Positions 27,399-35,774 of a stretch of 64,000 nucleotides of DNA are shown here, piece after piece. Below the pieces are notes generated by a model that made no database searches, was not told where the DNA came from, and saw only the letters and a program-made list of their open reading frames with translations. Within the stretch, counting starts at the first letter, position 1. Each line of letters opens with the position of its first letter. Source of the DNA: Planctomycetota bacterium (GTDB lineage Bacteria > Planctomycetota > UBA1135); NCBI GenBank assembly GCA_008501825.1, contig QQUA01000013.1, positions 1 through 64,000 of the forward strand, written 5' to 3'. The translations under genes and the position numbers were made by a program.

Positions 27399-28067
27399 AT
27401 GTCCGCAGCCCTCCGCCTCCCTGCCCGCCGCCGCCGCGGCTTCACTCTGTTGGAAATGCTGGTGGTGATCATGATCATCGGCATCCTGTCGACCTTCCTG
27501 GTGACCAACGTGCCCGATTTCCTGGACCGGGCCAACATGACCGCCAGTGAAAAGAACATGCAGGAGGTGTATGCCCACATGCTCTCCTACCGGTCGGACC
27601 ACTCCAACTCCTTTCCCAAGGACGGCGGTTGCAAATTCCTGCTGAGGGTGTGGAAGGACGGATACATGGAGAAGACGGAGAAGAACGCGAAACGCTTCTT
27701 CAGCCCCAAGATGCCCTACGGCGAGTGGGTGGATCCAGAGGTCACCGAATCCATGGACATCGTCGAGTACCTGAGCCAGGATTGGGACACCATTGGGCCG
27801 GGATACATTTCCTACGCCGGCTTCGACACCGGAGGCGACCGCGACATTCGCCGGCAATTGAACAAGAATCCCGGCAAAACCACAATCATGGCCGACGCCG
27901 AGATCTTCCACCGCACCGCCATCATTTACTTGACCGGCGATGGAGCCACCCATCGTTTGATGCGGTCCGAAATTGAAGATCGAACCGGCATGGATTTGGA
28001 CGTGGATGAGCCGACCATTGGACCCGGTTCCGAACTCGAGGAATTGGCCACAGTGTCGAATGACTGA
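27399..28067 (+). CDS. Type IV prepilin-like/pseudopilin protein
   Basis: A 222-residue protein with a class III prepilin signal: a basic leader (LPARRRR), cleavage expected at G/FTLLEML, and a hydrophobic helix (VVIMIIGILSTFLV). Glu at position 5 of the mature protein is present. Behind the helix is a short globular domain of no recognised family with few Cys. This resembles general-secretion pseudopilins (GspG/H type) or the prepilin-like proteins common in Planctomycetota. The start ATG at 27399 lies 2 bases after the ahcY stop, so it is probably translated from the same message. No other pilus genes are in the window. Confidence 0.85.
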   Translation: MSAALRLPARRRRGFTLLEMLVVIMIIGILSTFLVTNVPDFLDRANMTASEKNMQEVYAHMLSYRSDHSNSFPKDGGCKFLLRVWKDGYMEKTEKNAKRFFSPKMPYGEWVDPEVTESMDIVEYLSQDWDTIGPGYISYAGFDTGGDRDIRRQLNKNPGKTTIMADAEIFHRTAIIYLTGDGATHRLMRSEIEDRTGMDLDVDEPTIGPGSELEELATVSND

Positions 28068-29523
28068 TTCGGTTTCCACTCCCGGATCCAACCCCCGCAC
28101 CCGCAGCTTTCATCTGCGGGTGTTCGGTTGTCAGATGAACTTTTATGACGGTGAATTGATTCGCGGGGCTTTTCTTCGCCGGGGTTATCGAGAACAAGCG
28201 GAAGCCACCTCCGCCGACGTTGTTTTATTTCACACTTGCTCGGTGCGAGAACACGCCGAAGAACGGGTTCATTCTTTGTTGGCCGAGCTGCGCCGGCATA
28301 AAAAGCAGCATCCGGAAGTGGTCCTGGGCGTGGTCGGCTGCATGGCCGAGCGAGAAGGCCGGCAATTGTTCGAGCGGGAGCCCCACGTAGATTTAGTTTG
28401 CGGCACCCGACATTTCCCGGAATTGCCGAATCACGTCGATCGTGTCTTGGGCGGGGAAGAGCGGGTTTTGGAATTGGGCGAAGCTCCCAGCGCCGTCGAT
28501 GCCCCGGTTCGGGATTTATTGGGAGCCAACGGCGGCCACCATGCCCAAGTCGCGGTCATGCGCGGTTGCGATTTGCACTGCACCTTTTGCATCGTTCCCT
28601 CGGTGAGAGGAGGGGTGCAAAGCCGGCCGCCGGCGGAAATCCTCGATGAATGCCGCCGTTTGGTGGATCATGGAGTTCGGGAAATCAGTTTGTTGGGACA
28701 GACCATCGATGCTTACGGAGCCGATCTCGGTCGCAAAGGTCGCCGCCCGGGACTGGCGGTCTTACTGGATTCCTTGGCCGATGTTTCCGGTTTGGAAAGA
28801 GTCCGCCTGATCACGTTGCATCCTTCGTATTGCGATCGAGAATTGGTGGAGGCGATGGCGCGCTCACCGCAGTTTTTGCGCCTGTTGCCGATTCCTCTGC
28901 AATCGGGCAGCGATTCGATCTTGAAGCGAATGAAGCGCGGTTACTCCATGGATCTTTATCGAAAGCGCATTGACTTGCTGCGCGAACACATGCCGGACCT
29001 TGAATTGGTCAGCGATTGGATCGTGGGCTTTCCCGGCGAAAGCGAAGCCGATTTCGAAAAGTCGGAACGGGCCATGGAAGAGTTCGGATTCCTCCAGTCC
29101 TACGTCTTCCAATATTCTCCCAGACCGGGAACGGTGGCCACCGAACTGGCCGACGACGTCCCGGCGGAAGTGAAAAAGAAACGCAATCAGCGGCTGCTGG
29201 CTTTGCAGCATCGAATCGCTCGACAGCGGACTCCGAGGATGGTCGGAGAAAGCAGTCGTTTGTTATTGGAAGGACCCAGCGAACGGCAGCCCGGCCACTG
29301 GTTCGGGCGGATTCAAAACGGCCATTTCGCCTTGCTGCCGGAACACTCCGCCTATCGCCCGGGGCAGTTGCATGAGGTTAGCCTGGTCGGGTACAACGGA
29401 AGGGAATTGGAGGCCCGGTTAAGCCCCGAGGCTCAGGCGGAATTCGCTTCTCTCACCAAGCGCCGGCAAACGGCACTAGGTGGCTTGGAAAGAAGCTCCA
29501 TTCCGGACTCCTTTTCGGTTTAG
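28060..29523 (+). CDS. miaB: tRNA-2-methylthio-N6-isopentenyladenosine methylthiotransferase
   Basis: MiaB is a radical-SAM enzyme that adds a methylthio group to i6A37 of tRNA. Three N-terminal cysteines (FGCQMN at Cys24, HTCSVRE, VVGCMAERE) bind the auxiliary Fe-S cluster, and RGCDLHCTFCIVPSVRG is the radical-SAM CxxxCxxC motif. A C-terminal TRAM domain follows. Length (487 residues) is normal. The ATG at 28060 overlaps the end of the prepilin-like gene by 8 bases. The enzyme uses SAM twice, fitting its place after metK and ahcY. A second methylthiotransferase such as RimO is less likely because of the PSVRG motif. Confidence 0.93.
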   Translation: MTDSVSTPGSNPRTRSFHLRVFGCQMNFYDGELIRGAFLRRGYREQAEATSADVVLFHTCSVREHAEERVHSLLAELRRHKKQHPEVVLGVVGCMAEREGRQLFEREPHVDLVCGTRHFPELPNHVDRVLGGEERVLELGEAPSAVDAPVRDLLGANGGHHAQVAVMRGCDLHCTFCIVPSVRGGVQSRPPAEILDECRRLVDHGVREISLLGQTIDAYGADLGRKGRRPGLAVLLDSLADVSGLERVRLITLHPSYCDRELVEAMARSPQFLRLLPIPLQSGSDSILKRMKRGYSMDLYRKRIDLLREHMPDLELVSDWIVGFPGESEADFEKSERAMEEFGFLQSYVFQYSPRPGTVATELADDVPAEVKKKRNQRLLALQHRIARQRTPRMVGESSRLLLEGPSERQPGHWFGRIQNGHFALLPEHSAYRPGQLHEVSLVGYNGRELEARLSPEAQAEFASLTKRRQTALGGLERSSIPDSFSV

Positions 29524-29597
29524 GCGGACCTACGATTCTCCAACCAAGCCGCCGTCGGCATGGATCCCTTGCTGGGGGCGGGTCATGGAGTGGGGAA

Positions 29598-30755
29598 ATG
29601 GAAAGCCGCGACCTTCTTTTGTTGGAACGGGCCTTTCATGAGGCCGAAACCGCCTCTTGGCTGTATACCGCGCCGAATCCTCGAGTCGGAGCACTCGCTT
29701 TGAAGGACGGCCATGTCATCGGCCGAGGTTGTCATCAACGATTGGGCGGTGCCCATGCCGAGGAAGCCGCCCTGGCTGACGCCGGAGCCTGGGATGCAAA
29801 GCACCGCCGGCCGATTCCCGGCCGCGTCGACGAGATGGCGGTCAGTTTGGAGCCATGCAGTTCCCATGGCAGCGGGAAACGGCGCCAACCCTGTACCGAG
29901 CATTTGATCGAGGCCGGAGTCCGGCGCCTGGTGGTGGGAGCCTTGGACCCGAACCCCGAGCACGCCGGCGCCGGTTTGGAACGGCTCCGAGCCAAGGGCA
30001 TCGAGGTCCACCTGGCGGGGGAGGGCTTCCAAACCCGGTTCGAGCAAAGCAACGCCCAGTTTTTGCGTCACCTTCGCTTTCCCCGCCGACCTTGGGTTCT
30101 CTTGAAATGGGCCGCCAGCCTGGATGGCAAGACCGCCACCGATCAAGGAGTCAGTCAATGGATCAGCGGGCCCGATTCTCGGGCCGAGGTCCACGAACTG
30201 CGCGGCCTCAGCGATGCCATCCTGGCCGGCAAAAACACCCTGCTTCAGGACGATCCGCAATTGACCTCCCGCCCCGGCGGCCAACCCCTTCGACACCAGC
30301 CGCTTCGGGTCTTGGTCGATCCGGAAGGGGAAACTCCGTCGGAAGCCCGAGTGTTTCAAGAACCGGGGCCGCGTTTGTGGTTGCTGGCCGAAGGCGTGGA
30401 ACCGGCGGGAGCCTTGGCCCGGCGCCTGCAGTGCGACGGCGACCGAATGCTGATGTTGCCTCGGGACGAAGAAGGCAAGCTGGATTTGAAGGTGGCTCTT
30501 TCTTCGCTGCGTCAGGAATTCGGAGTCCGGCGACTTTTGGTGGAGGGCGGCGCCGGCTTGCACGGATGGCTGCTGGATGCCGGCTTTATCGATGCGGTGG
30601 TGCTTTACGAGGCTCCGATTCTGCTCGGCGGACGCCACGGCGCCGTCATGGGCGGCGGTTTCGCCTCGCCGCAACGGGCTCTAAACTTGGGCCATGAAGA
30701 CAGGCGTGAACTCGGGCCGGATTTGCGCCGGGCCTTCCAAGTTTTGACTGCATGA
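29598..30755 (+). CDS. ribD: Bifunctional riboflavin biosynthesis deaminase/reductase
   Basis: RibD deaminates the product of GTP cyclohydrolase II and then reduces its ribosyl side chain, in riboflavin synthesis. The 385-residue protein has the N-terminal zinc deaminase (GGAHAEEAAL and SLEPCSSHGSGKRRQPC, whose cysteine pair is two residues further apart than in the usual PCxHxGxTPPC) and a C-terminal reductase (LKWAASLDGKTA, SGPDSRAEVHELR, LLVEGGAGLHG). The ATG at 29598 has a GGAG site. The stop overlaps the next gene by ATGA. No FMN riboswitch is visible upstream. Confidence 0.94.
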   Translation: MESRDLLLLERAFHEAETASWLYTAPNPRVGALALKDGHVIGRGCHQRLGGAHAEEAALADAGAWDAKHRRPIPGRVDEMAVSLEPCSSHGSGKRRQPCTEHLIEAGVRRLVVGALDPNPEHAGAGLERLRAKGIEVHLAGEGFQTRFEQSNAQFLRHLRFPRRPWVLLKWAASLDGKTATDQGVSQWISGPDSRAEVHELRGLSDAILAGKNTLLQDDPQLTSRPGGQPLRHQPLRVLVDPEGETPSEARVFQEPGPRLWLLAEGVEPAGALARRLQCDGDRMLMLPRDEEGKLDLKVALSSLRQEFGVRRLLVEGGAGLHGWLLDAGFIDAVVLYEAPILLGGRHGAVMGGGFASPQRALNLGHEDRRELGPDLRRAFQVLTA

Positions 30756-32530
30756 GGCGTTGGCTACTCGGCTTTTTGGGATTCGGGCTGAGCGCTTGTG
30801 CGGCCTCCGCCGGCCCGCCGCTGCCGGTTCCGGCAGATTTGGACGTGTCCCCCTTGCAAGCCGCGATCTGGCAACAGCGCTGGCCCGACGCCGAACGTCT
30901 AGCCGAGGATCTGAGCTGGGCTCAAACCGGCAGCATCGAAGGGGAACGTTTGCGGCAACGATTGTTGATTCAGCAAGGACGCCGCGGCCAAGCGGTGGCG
31001 GAGTTGCGCCAATGGAGGAAGCGGCAGGGTGAAAATCCGGATTTGGATTATTTGGAATCCCGCTTGATTCAGCACCGGGATCGGCAAGAACGGCGCTTTC
31101 AGGCTTTGGCCGAGCAATATCCCGGACACGCTTGGATCCGCTTGGCCGCCGCCGCCCGGGCCCAAGACCGAAAAGCCTGGGATGAAGCGGAGACTCATTT
31201 GCAACAAGCTCCGCCGTGGATGGACGCCCGCGAACTTCGGGCCATCTTGGTGGCCCGGCAATTGGAAGGGCGCAAGCAATGGCAACGGGCTCTGCAGGTC
31301 CTGGAACCGGTCGCCTGGCAGCCGGAAAGTCGGGACGCCTTATTCGAATACGAGCAAATGGCCAGACGGCACGGCCAGGAAGCGGCGGCGCAACGGGCGA
31401 AAACCGAGATCGCTCTCAGGCGGATGGCCGAACAAACCGTCCCGGCCACACGCATGGATTTGGTCATGAGCCGGGTCCTGGCGGAGATCGCGTTTCGCGG
31501 CGACCCCGAACTCGAGGAAAGCTTGCAGTTCTTGGAGGAGCAATGCAACGCCCATGGATTGCCCGCGGCTTGGACCGAGCAGGCTCGCTATCGCATGAGC
31601 TGGATCGGATCGATGTTGCGGCCGGAAACCGAAGCCGGAGGGGTGCAGCAAGCTTGGCGCCGGGAGGGGCGCCTGCTGTTGGCCGGAGAAGTGGTGGGCC
31701 ATGGCATGGAGTGGCTCTATTTACGAGATTGCCGGTTCGAAGAAGTGCCTTGGCCGGGCCAAGATCGGCCGATTTTGTTGGTATTGGCGGGGCAGGGCTT
31801 TTCCAGTCGCCCGACTCGGGCCACCGGCGGAGCGACCTTCCGCGGCTTCTTCCTGCGCCGGGATTTGTTGCTGGAGCATGGGGCCTTTCTGCGCCAAGAA
31901 ATGCAAAGGGTGGAAGCGGATGGCTCCTTTGCTTTGCCGCCCCCTCTTTCCAGGGATCGGCAGCCGGACGCAGAGCCGCCGGAGGATTGGGATTTGCCCC
32001 TTCGGTTGCGGGCGGCTCGGAGGAAAGCCAGTGGTTGGACGGCGGAGCGCCTGGAGTTCCGGGCTCTGCTGGCCCATGAATGCGGCCATCTACCGGAAGT
32101 CCTACCTTGGCTCCCGGATGGCCCTTCCCTGTTTGCGGTGCTGCCGGATTTCCTGCTTTCGTGGTTGCGAGACGGAGATCCGCTTACTTGGATGGAATTT
32201 CGCGCCCAAGCCCGGGCCTTGGCCAGCGGGGTGGAAAGCCAGTGGTTGCTGGCCCAAATCGTGGAACGGGCTCGAGGTTTTCCCGACCGCTATCAAAAGG
32301 CTTATCGGCGGCTGCTGAACGCCCTCGTGGTGCAGGCCAGGAAGCAGGGTCTTGCCGAACTTCCCTGGTGGCACCAGTGGCCGCCGGAAGAGATCCAATC
32401 CCTGGCTCAAGAGGTCTGCCGGCAAAATGGGATCGAGATGCTTCCGCCGGCGGCGGTGTTGGAGGCGCTTGAAGCCATGGAGCGGCTTTGGGCTCAGGCC
32501 GAAGCTGGGCGATCGGAAGCAAAAGAGTGA
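30752..32530 (+). CDS. TPR-like lipoprotein with HExxH motif
   Basis: A 592-residue predicted lipoprotein with a signal peptide ending in the lipobox LSAC. The first 250 residues are helical and rich in Trp, Gln and Arg, resembling degenerate TPR repeats. The C-terminal part contains HECGH at residues 442-446, a match to the HExxH zinc-protease motif; the third zinc ligand is not obvious. No family is recognised. It overlaps ribD by ATGA and so is likely co-translated with it, although no link to riboflavin is apparent. It could be an envelope metalloprotease or a non-enzymatic TPR protein in which the motif arose by chance. Confidence 0.7.
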   Translation: MRRWLLGFLGFGLSACAASAGPPLPVPADLDVSPLQAAIWQQRWPDAERLAEDLSWAQTGSIEGERLRQRLLIQQGRRGQAVAELRQWRKRQGENPDLDYLESRLIQHRDRQERRFQALAEQYPGHAWIRLAAAARAQDRKAWDEAETHLQQAPPWMDARELRAILVARQLEGRKQWQRALQVLEPVAWQPESRDALFEYEQMARRHGQEAAAQRAKTEIALRRMAEQTVPATRMDLVMSRVLAEIAFRGDPELEESLQFLEEQCNAHGLPAAWTEQARYRMSWIGSMLRPETEAGGVQQAWRREGRLLLAGEVVGHGMEWLYLRDCRFEEVPWPGQDRPILLVLAGQGFSSRPTRATGGATFRGFFLRRDLLLEHGAFLRQEMQRVEADGSFALPPPLSRDRQPDAEPPEDWDLPLRLRAARRKASGWTAERLEFRALLAHECGHLPEVLPWLPDGPSLFAVLPDFLLSWLRDGDPLTWMEFRAQARALASGVESQWLLAQIVERARGFPDRYQKAYRRLLNALVVQARKQGLAELPWWHQWPPEEIQSLAQEVCRQNGIEMLPPAAVLEALEAMERLWAQAEAGRSEAKE

Positions 32531-32572
32531 TCCAAACCACCCGGTTTCCCTCTTAGGAGAAGCATTTTTCAT

Positions 32573-32598
32573 CCAGATTCCTTTTCCGATCTGGTTTT
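32573..32598 (+). terminator. Weak candidate terminator after the HExxH lipoprotein gene
   Basis: CCAGAT (32573-32578) and ATCTGG (32589-32594) form a 6-bp stem with a 10-nt loop, followed by TTTT. It is the only terminator-like structure between the lipoprotein gene and the benzoyl-CoA operon. Confidence 0.4.
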
Positions 32599-32700
32599 GG
32601 CCACAGCCCCCCGCGGGATTTGCAATTCGGTACTAAGTCCTTTTTAAGGGGAAGTTTCAAGGAGATAATCTTTGACTCAGGCAAGAAAATGCTCGTTGGC

Positions 32701-32729
32701 TTGTCGAAGGTAGGTGAATAGGGAAATAT
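32701..32729 (+). promoter_or_regulatory. Candidate promoter of the benzoyl-CoA operon
   Basis: TTGTCG (32701-32706), a 17-bp spacer and AAATAT (32724-32729) lie in an unusually AT-rich stretch of the 288-bp space before the operon (32531-32818). The leader to the first gene would be about 80 nt. No operator palindrome is obvious, although GTAATCC/ATTAAC-type AT-rich sequence surrounds it. Confidence 0.35.
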
Positions 32730-32777
32730 AAATCTTGTTGTAATCCAAATTTTGGCTGTTAGGTTCTCTATTAACCC

Positions 32778-32822
32778 ATGAATCGGATGTTTTTGTTGAC
32801 CCTGCTCTCGATGACGCCGTGA
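32778..32822 (+). CDS. Possible 14-codon leader peptide overlapping the first operon gene
   Basis: ATG at 32778 opens a 14-codon frame, MNRMFLLTLLSMTP, whose TGA stop (32820-32822) overlaps the GTG start of the dehydrogenase gene (GTGA). Such an overlap can couple translation. No ribosome site precedes either start clearly. It is hydrophobic and Leu-rich. It may be only chance, but it is the sole short frame ending exactly at this start. Confidence 0.35.
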   Translation: MNRMFLLTLLSMTP

Positions 32823-33874
32823 CCTCGATCTACCGTTGGCTAATGACCGAACCGCAAAAACCGCTGGTTCGGCAAGAACTGGATCGGCCGTCCGCCGGCC
32901 CTGGAGAAGCTCTCCTGGAAGTGGTGGGCTGTGGTCTTTGCCATACCGACATCGGTTTTTGGGAGGGCGGCGTGCGGACTCGCCACCCCTTGCCCCTGGC
33001 CTTGGGCCATGAGATTTCCGCTCGGGTGGTGGAAACCGGAGAAGGGGCCGAGGACTGGCAGGGCAAAGAAGTGGTGGTGCCGGCGGTGCTTCCCTGTGGC
33101 GAGTGCGAACTCTGTCAAAACGGCCGGGAAAACGCCTGCCAGCATCAAAGCATGCCCGGCAATGACTTCCACGGCGGTTTCGCTTCCCACTTAGTGGTGC
33201 CGGTGAAGTGGCTGGTGGATGCCGGCCGCCTTCCGGTTGGCATCGATTTGGCCGAGGTCTCGGTACTGGCCGATGCCGTGACCACGCCGTACCAAGCCAT
33301 GAAGCGGGCCCAGGTGCAGAACGGCGATGCGGTGATCCTGATCGGAGCCGGCGGCATCGGCTCTTTCGGGGTACAGATTGCCTCCGCTTTCGGAGCCAAG
33401 GTGATAGCCGTTGACATCCAGGACAGCCGCTTGGAACGGGCCGCCGCCTTCGGTGCCGATGGGGTGGTGAATACCCAGGGGATGGATCTCAAAACCGCCC
33501 GCGGGGCGGTGCGGGATACCTGTCGCCAAGTCGGTTTTCCCAAAGTCGGTCTCAAAGTTCTGGAAATGAGCGGAACCCCCGCCGGCCAAAGCTTGGCGTG
33601 GTCCCTGCTCAGCCCGGCCGGCATCGTCGGCATCGTTGGCTTTTGCATGGACCGGGTGCCGGTTCGGCTCTCCAATTTGATGGCCTTCGACGCCGAAGCT
33701 TTCGGCAATTGGGGATGTTCTCCCCGCCTTTACGGACCGGCTTTGGACTTGGTTCGGCAAGGCAAAGTTCAACTCACTCCCTTCATCAAGCGCTTCCCGA
33801 TGGACGCCATCAATCAGGTGTTTGAAGAGGTGCGCGCTCACCAAATCACAGAAAGACCGGTGTTGCTGCCATGA
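32819..33874 (+). CDS. had: 6-hydroxycyclohex-1-ene-1-carbonyl-CoA dehydrogenase
   Basis: Had oxidises 6-hydroxycyclohex-1-ene-1-carbonyl-CoA to the 6-oxo compound with NAD, in the modified beta-oxidation that follows benzoyl-CoA reduction. This is a 351-residue zinc alcohol dehydrogenase: Cys41 in GCGLCHTD, His64-Glu65 in LGHEIS, structural cysteines 93, 96, 99 and 107, and a Rossmann fold near GAGGIGSFGVQIA. The N-terminus (YRWLMTEPQKPL) and PGNDFHGGFASH match Had. GTG at 32819 is the start that keeps this N-terminus; an ATG 8 codons later is the alternative. It overlaps oah by ATGA and is the first gene of the operon. Confidence 0.9.
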   Translation: MTSIYRWLMTEPQKPLVRQELDRPSAGPGEALLEVVGCGLCHTDIGFWEGGVRTRHPLPLALGHEISARVVETGEGAEDWQGKEVVVPAVLPCGECELCQNGRENACQHQSMPGNDFHGGFASHLVVPVKWLVDAGRLPVGIDLAEVSVLADAVTTPYQAMKRAQVQNGDAVILIGAGGIGSFGVQIASAFGAKVIAVDIQDSRLERAAAFGADGVVNTQGMDLKTARGAVRDTCRQVGFPKVGLKVLEMSGTPAGQSLAWSLLSPAGIVGIVGFCMDRVPVRLSNLMAFDAEAFGNWGCSPRLYGPALDLVRQGKVQLTPFIKRFPMDAINQVFEEVRAHQITERPVLLP

Positions 33875-35001
33875 CCGTCGCTCAAAACATGACTTCCGGT
33901 TTCTTGGATCACGAGTTGGCTCCGGATTACTCCTTTCACGAAATCCGCTACGAGACTCGTCCCGTAAAACTTCGCGGAGACCGGGATCCGGGTTCCTTAG
34001 TGAACGCTTGGATCTGGCTGGATAATCCGCGCCAGTACAACTCTTACACCACTCGGGCTTTGGCGGAGTTGATCTTGGCCTTGCGCAAGGCTTCCAACGA
34101 TCCCAAGGTTCAATGCGTGGTCTTTACCGCCGTCGGCGATAAAGCGTTTTGTACCGGTGGAAATACCGCGGAGTACAGCGAGCACTATTCCGGCAGGCCG
34201 GACGAGTACCGCCGTTATATGCGCTTGTTCAATGACGCGGTTTCCGCCCTCATGGAATGCGATAAGCCGGTCATCAATCGGGTGAACGGCATGCGCATTG
34301 CCGGTGGCCAAGAAATCGGCATGGCTTGCGATTTCACCGTTTGCGCCGATACCGCCCGGTTCGGGCAAGCCGGCCCCAAACATGGTTCGGCTCCGGTAGG
34401 GGGCTCCACCGATTTTCTGCCGCTCTACGTGGGCTGGGCCAAGGCGGTGGAATCTTGCACCCTTTGCGAAACCTGGACCGCCCACGAGGCCTTGCAATTC
34501 GGGCTGGTCAACGCCATTGCTCCGGTCTTGCGGGTCGAAGGGCGCATGGTCCCGAATCCGCTGGTGGAATTGGAATTCCGCTGCGACGAATTCGGGCGTT
34601 CCCTGTACGGCAAGATGAAGAGCGGCGAAGAGCTGCAAGCCGCCAAGGCGCAATTGAAGAGCGCTGAAGTTGACTTCAGCTTGTTGGATGCCGAAGTCGA
34701 AGGTTTGGCCGCTCGTTTGGTGGAAACCATGCCGGAGTGCACCACCTTCACTTTGGAGAATTTGCGCCGCCACAAGTTGGCTCATTGGGATCGGAACCGG
34801 GAAGGCAACCGAGCCTGGTTGGGCTTGAACATGCTGGCGGAAGCGAAAGCCGGTTTCCGGACCTTCCATCGGGCTCCTCGTGCGGAACGGGAAGCCGACT
34901 TCGTGGCCATGCGACAAGCTCTGGCCGACGGCGTGATTTGGGGCGACGCTCTGTTAGCCAAAGCGGCGCCTTACGCCATGGATTCCGGAGTCGAAGAATG
35001 A
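33871..35001 (+). CDS. oah: 6-oxocyclohex-1-ene-1-carbonyl-CoA hydrolase
   Basis: Oah (BamA in Geobacter, BzdY in Azoarcus) adds two waters and opens the ring, yielding 3-hydroxypimelyl-CoA; it is the standard marker of anaerobic benzoyl-CoA degradation. The 376-residue crotonase-fold protein carries family-typical segments: WIWLDNPRQYNSYTT, KAFCTGGNTAEYSEHYSG, NGMRIAGGQEIGMACDF and QAGPKHGSAPVGGSTDFLP. It is longer than ordinary enoyl-CoA hydratases, as Oah enzymes are. It overlaps had (ATGA) and dch (ATGA). Confidence 0.95.
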   Translation: MTVAQNMTSGFLDHELAPDYSFHEIRYETRPVKLRGDRDPGSLVNAWIWLDNPRQYNSYTTRALAELILALRKASNDPKVQCVVFTAVGDKAFCTGGNTAEYSEHYSGRPDEYRRYMRLFNDAVSALMECDKPVINRVNGMRIAGGQEIGMACDFTVCADTARFGQAGPKHGSAPVGGSTDFLPLYVGWAKAVESCTLCETWTAHEALQFGLVNAIAPVLRVEGRMVPNPLVELEFRCDEFGRSLYGKMKSGEELQAAKAQLKSAEVDFSLLDAEVEGLAARLVETMPECTTFTLENLRRHKLAHWDRNREGNRAWLGLNMLAEAKAGFRTFHRAPRAEREADFVAMRQALADGVIWGDALLAKAAPYAMDSGVEE

Positions 35002-35774
35002 GCACCGCCGCCGGCTTGCAAGCGAAGAATCTGGGCGACGGAGTCCTCCTGGAATTGGGGCCGCCGCCGGCCAACATCATCGACCAGGCTCTGATGGAAC
35101 ATCTGCGCCTGGAGTTGGAAATGGTGGCCAACCAATCCGAAGTCCGCTTCGTGGTGATCGCCGGCGCCGGCAAGCACTTCAGTTATGGGGCCAGCGTTGC
35201 CGAGCATCTTCCGGGATACGTCGACAACATGTTGGCCGACTTCCACCGCCTGTTGCAGGCGATGAACGATCTGCAACTGCCGCCGGTGGCGGCGGCGGTG
35301 CAGGGCCGCTGCTTAGGTGGGGGCTTCGAATTGGCTTTGGCTTGCGACTTCTTGTTCGTGGATTGCCAAGCTTCTTTGGGTTGTCCGGAAATCAAACTCG
35401 GCGTGTTTCCGCCGGCGGGAGCCGCCCTGCTGCCCACCCGTTGTGGCGCCGGCAAAGCCAGTTCCATGGTTTTAACCGGGGAATTGCTGTCTGGCAGCCA
35501 AGCGGCATCCTGCGGTTTGGCCGAGCTTGAATGCGCCCACGGATCGGTGGTGGAAACCGCCACCGCCTGGTTGCAACAAAACTTCGCCTCGCTTTCCAAT
35601 GCTTCGGTTCGCCATGCCCGGCGCGCCGCTCGCTGGCCCTGGAAGGACGCGATTGAAAACGTCCTGCCCGAACTGGAGCGGCAGTATCTGGAGGATTTGA
35701 TGAAAACCCAGGATGCTCAAGAAGGTCTTCAGGCCTTTATGGAAAAAAGAGCTCCGCAGTGGAAGAACCAATGA
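34998..35774 (+). CDS. dch: Cyclohexa-1,5-diene-1-carbonyl-CoA hydratase (dienoyl-CoA hydratase)
   Basis: Dch hydrates the dienoyl-CoA made by benzoyl-CoA reductase to 6-hydroxycyclohex-1-ene-1-carbonyl-CoA. This 258-residue crotonase-family protein has the oxyanion-hole segments KHFSYGASVAEHLPG and GRCLGGGFELALACDF, and SLGCPEIKLGVFPPAG. FSYGASV-EH is typical of Dch rather than of fatty-acid hydratases. The start ATG overlaps the oah stop and the stop overlaps the next start, so translation is coupled throughout. The function rests on family resemblance and context. Confidence 0.9.
   Translation: MSTAAGLQAKNLGDGVLLELGPPPANIIDQALMEHLRLELEMVANQSEVRFVVIAGAGKHFSYGASVAEHLPGYVDNMLADFHRLLQAMNDLQLPPVAAAVQGRCLGGGFELALACDFLFVDCQASLGCPEIKLGVFPPAGAALLPTRCGAGKASSMVLTGELLSGSQAASCGLAELECAHGSVVETATAWLQQNFASLSNASVRHARRAARWPWKDAIENVLPELERQYLEDLMKTQDAQEGLQAFMEKRAPQWKNQ

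Noticed and set aside
29524..29597. FMN riboswitch before ribD
   Set aside because: The 74-bp gap is too short and lacks the conserved RFN sequence.
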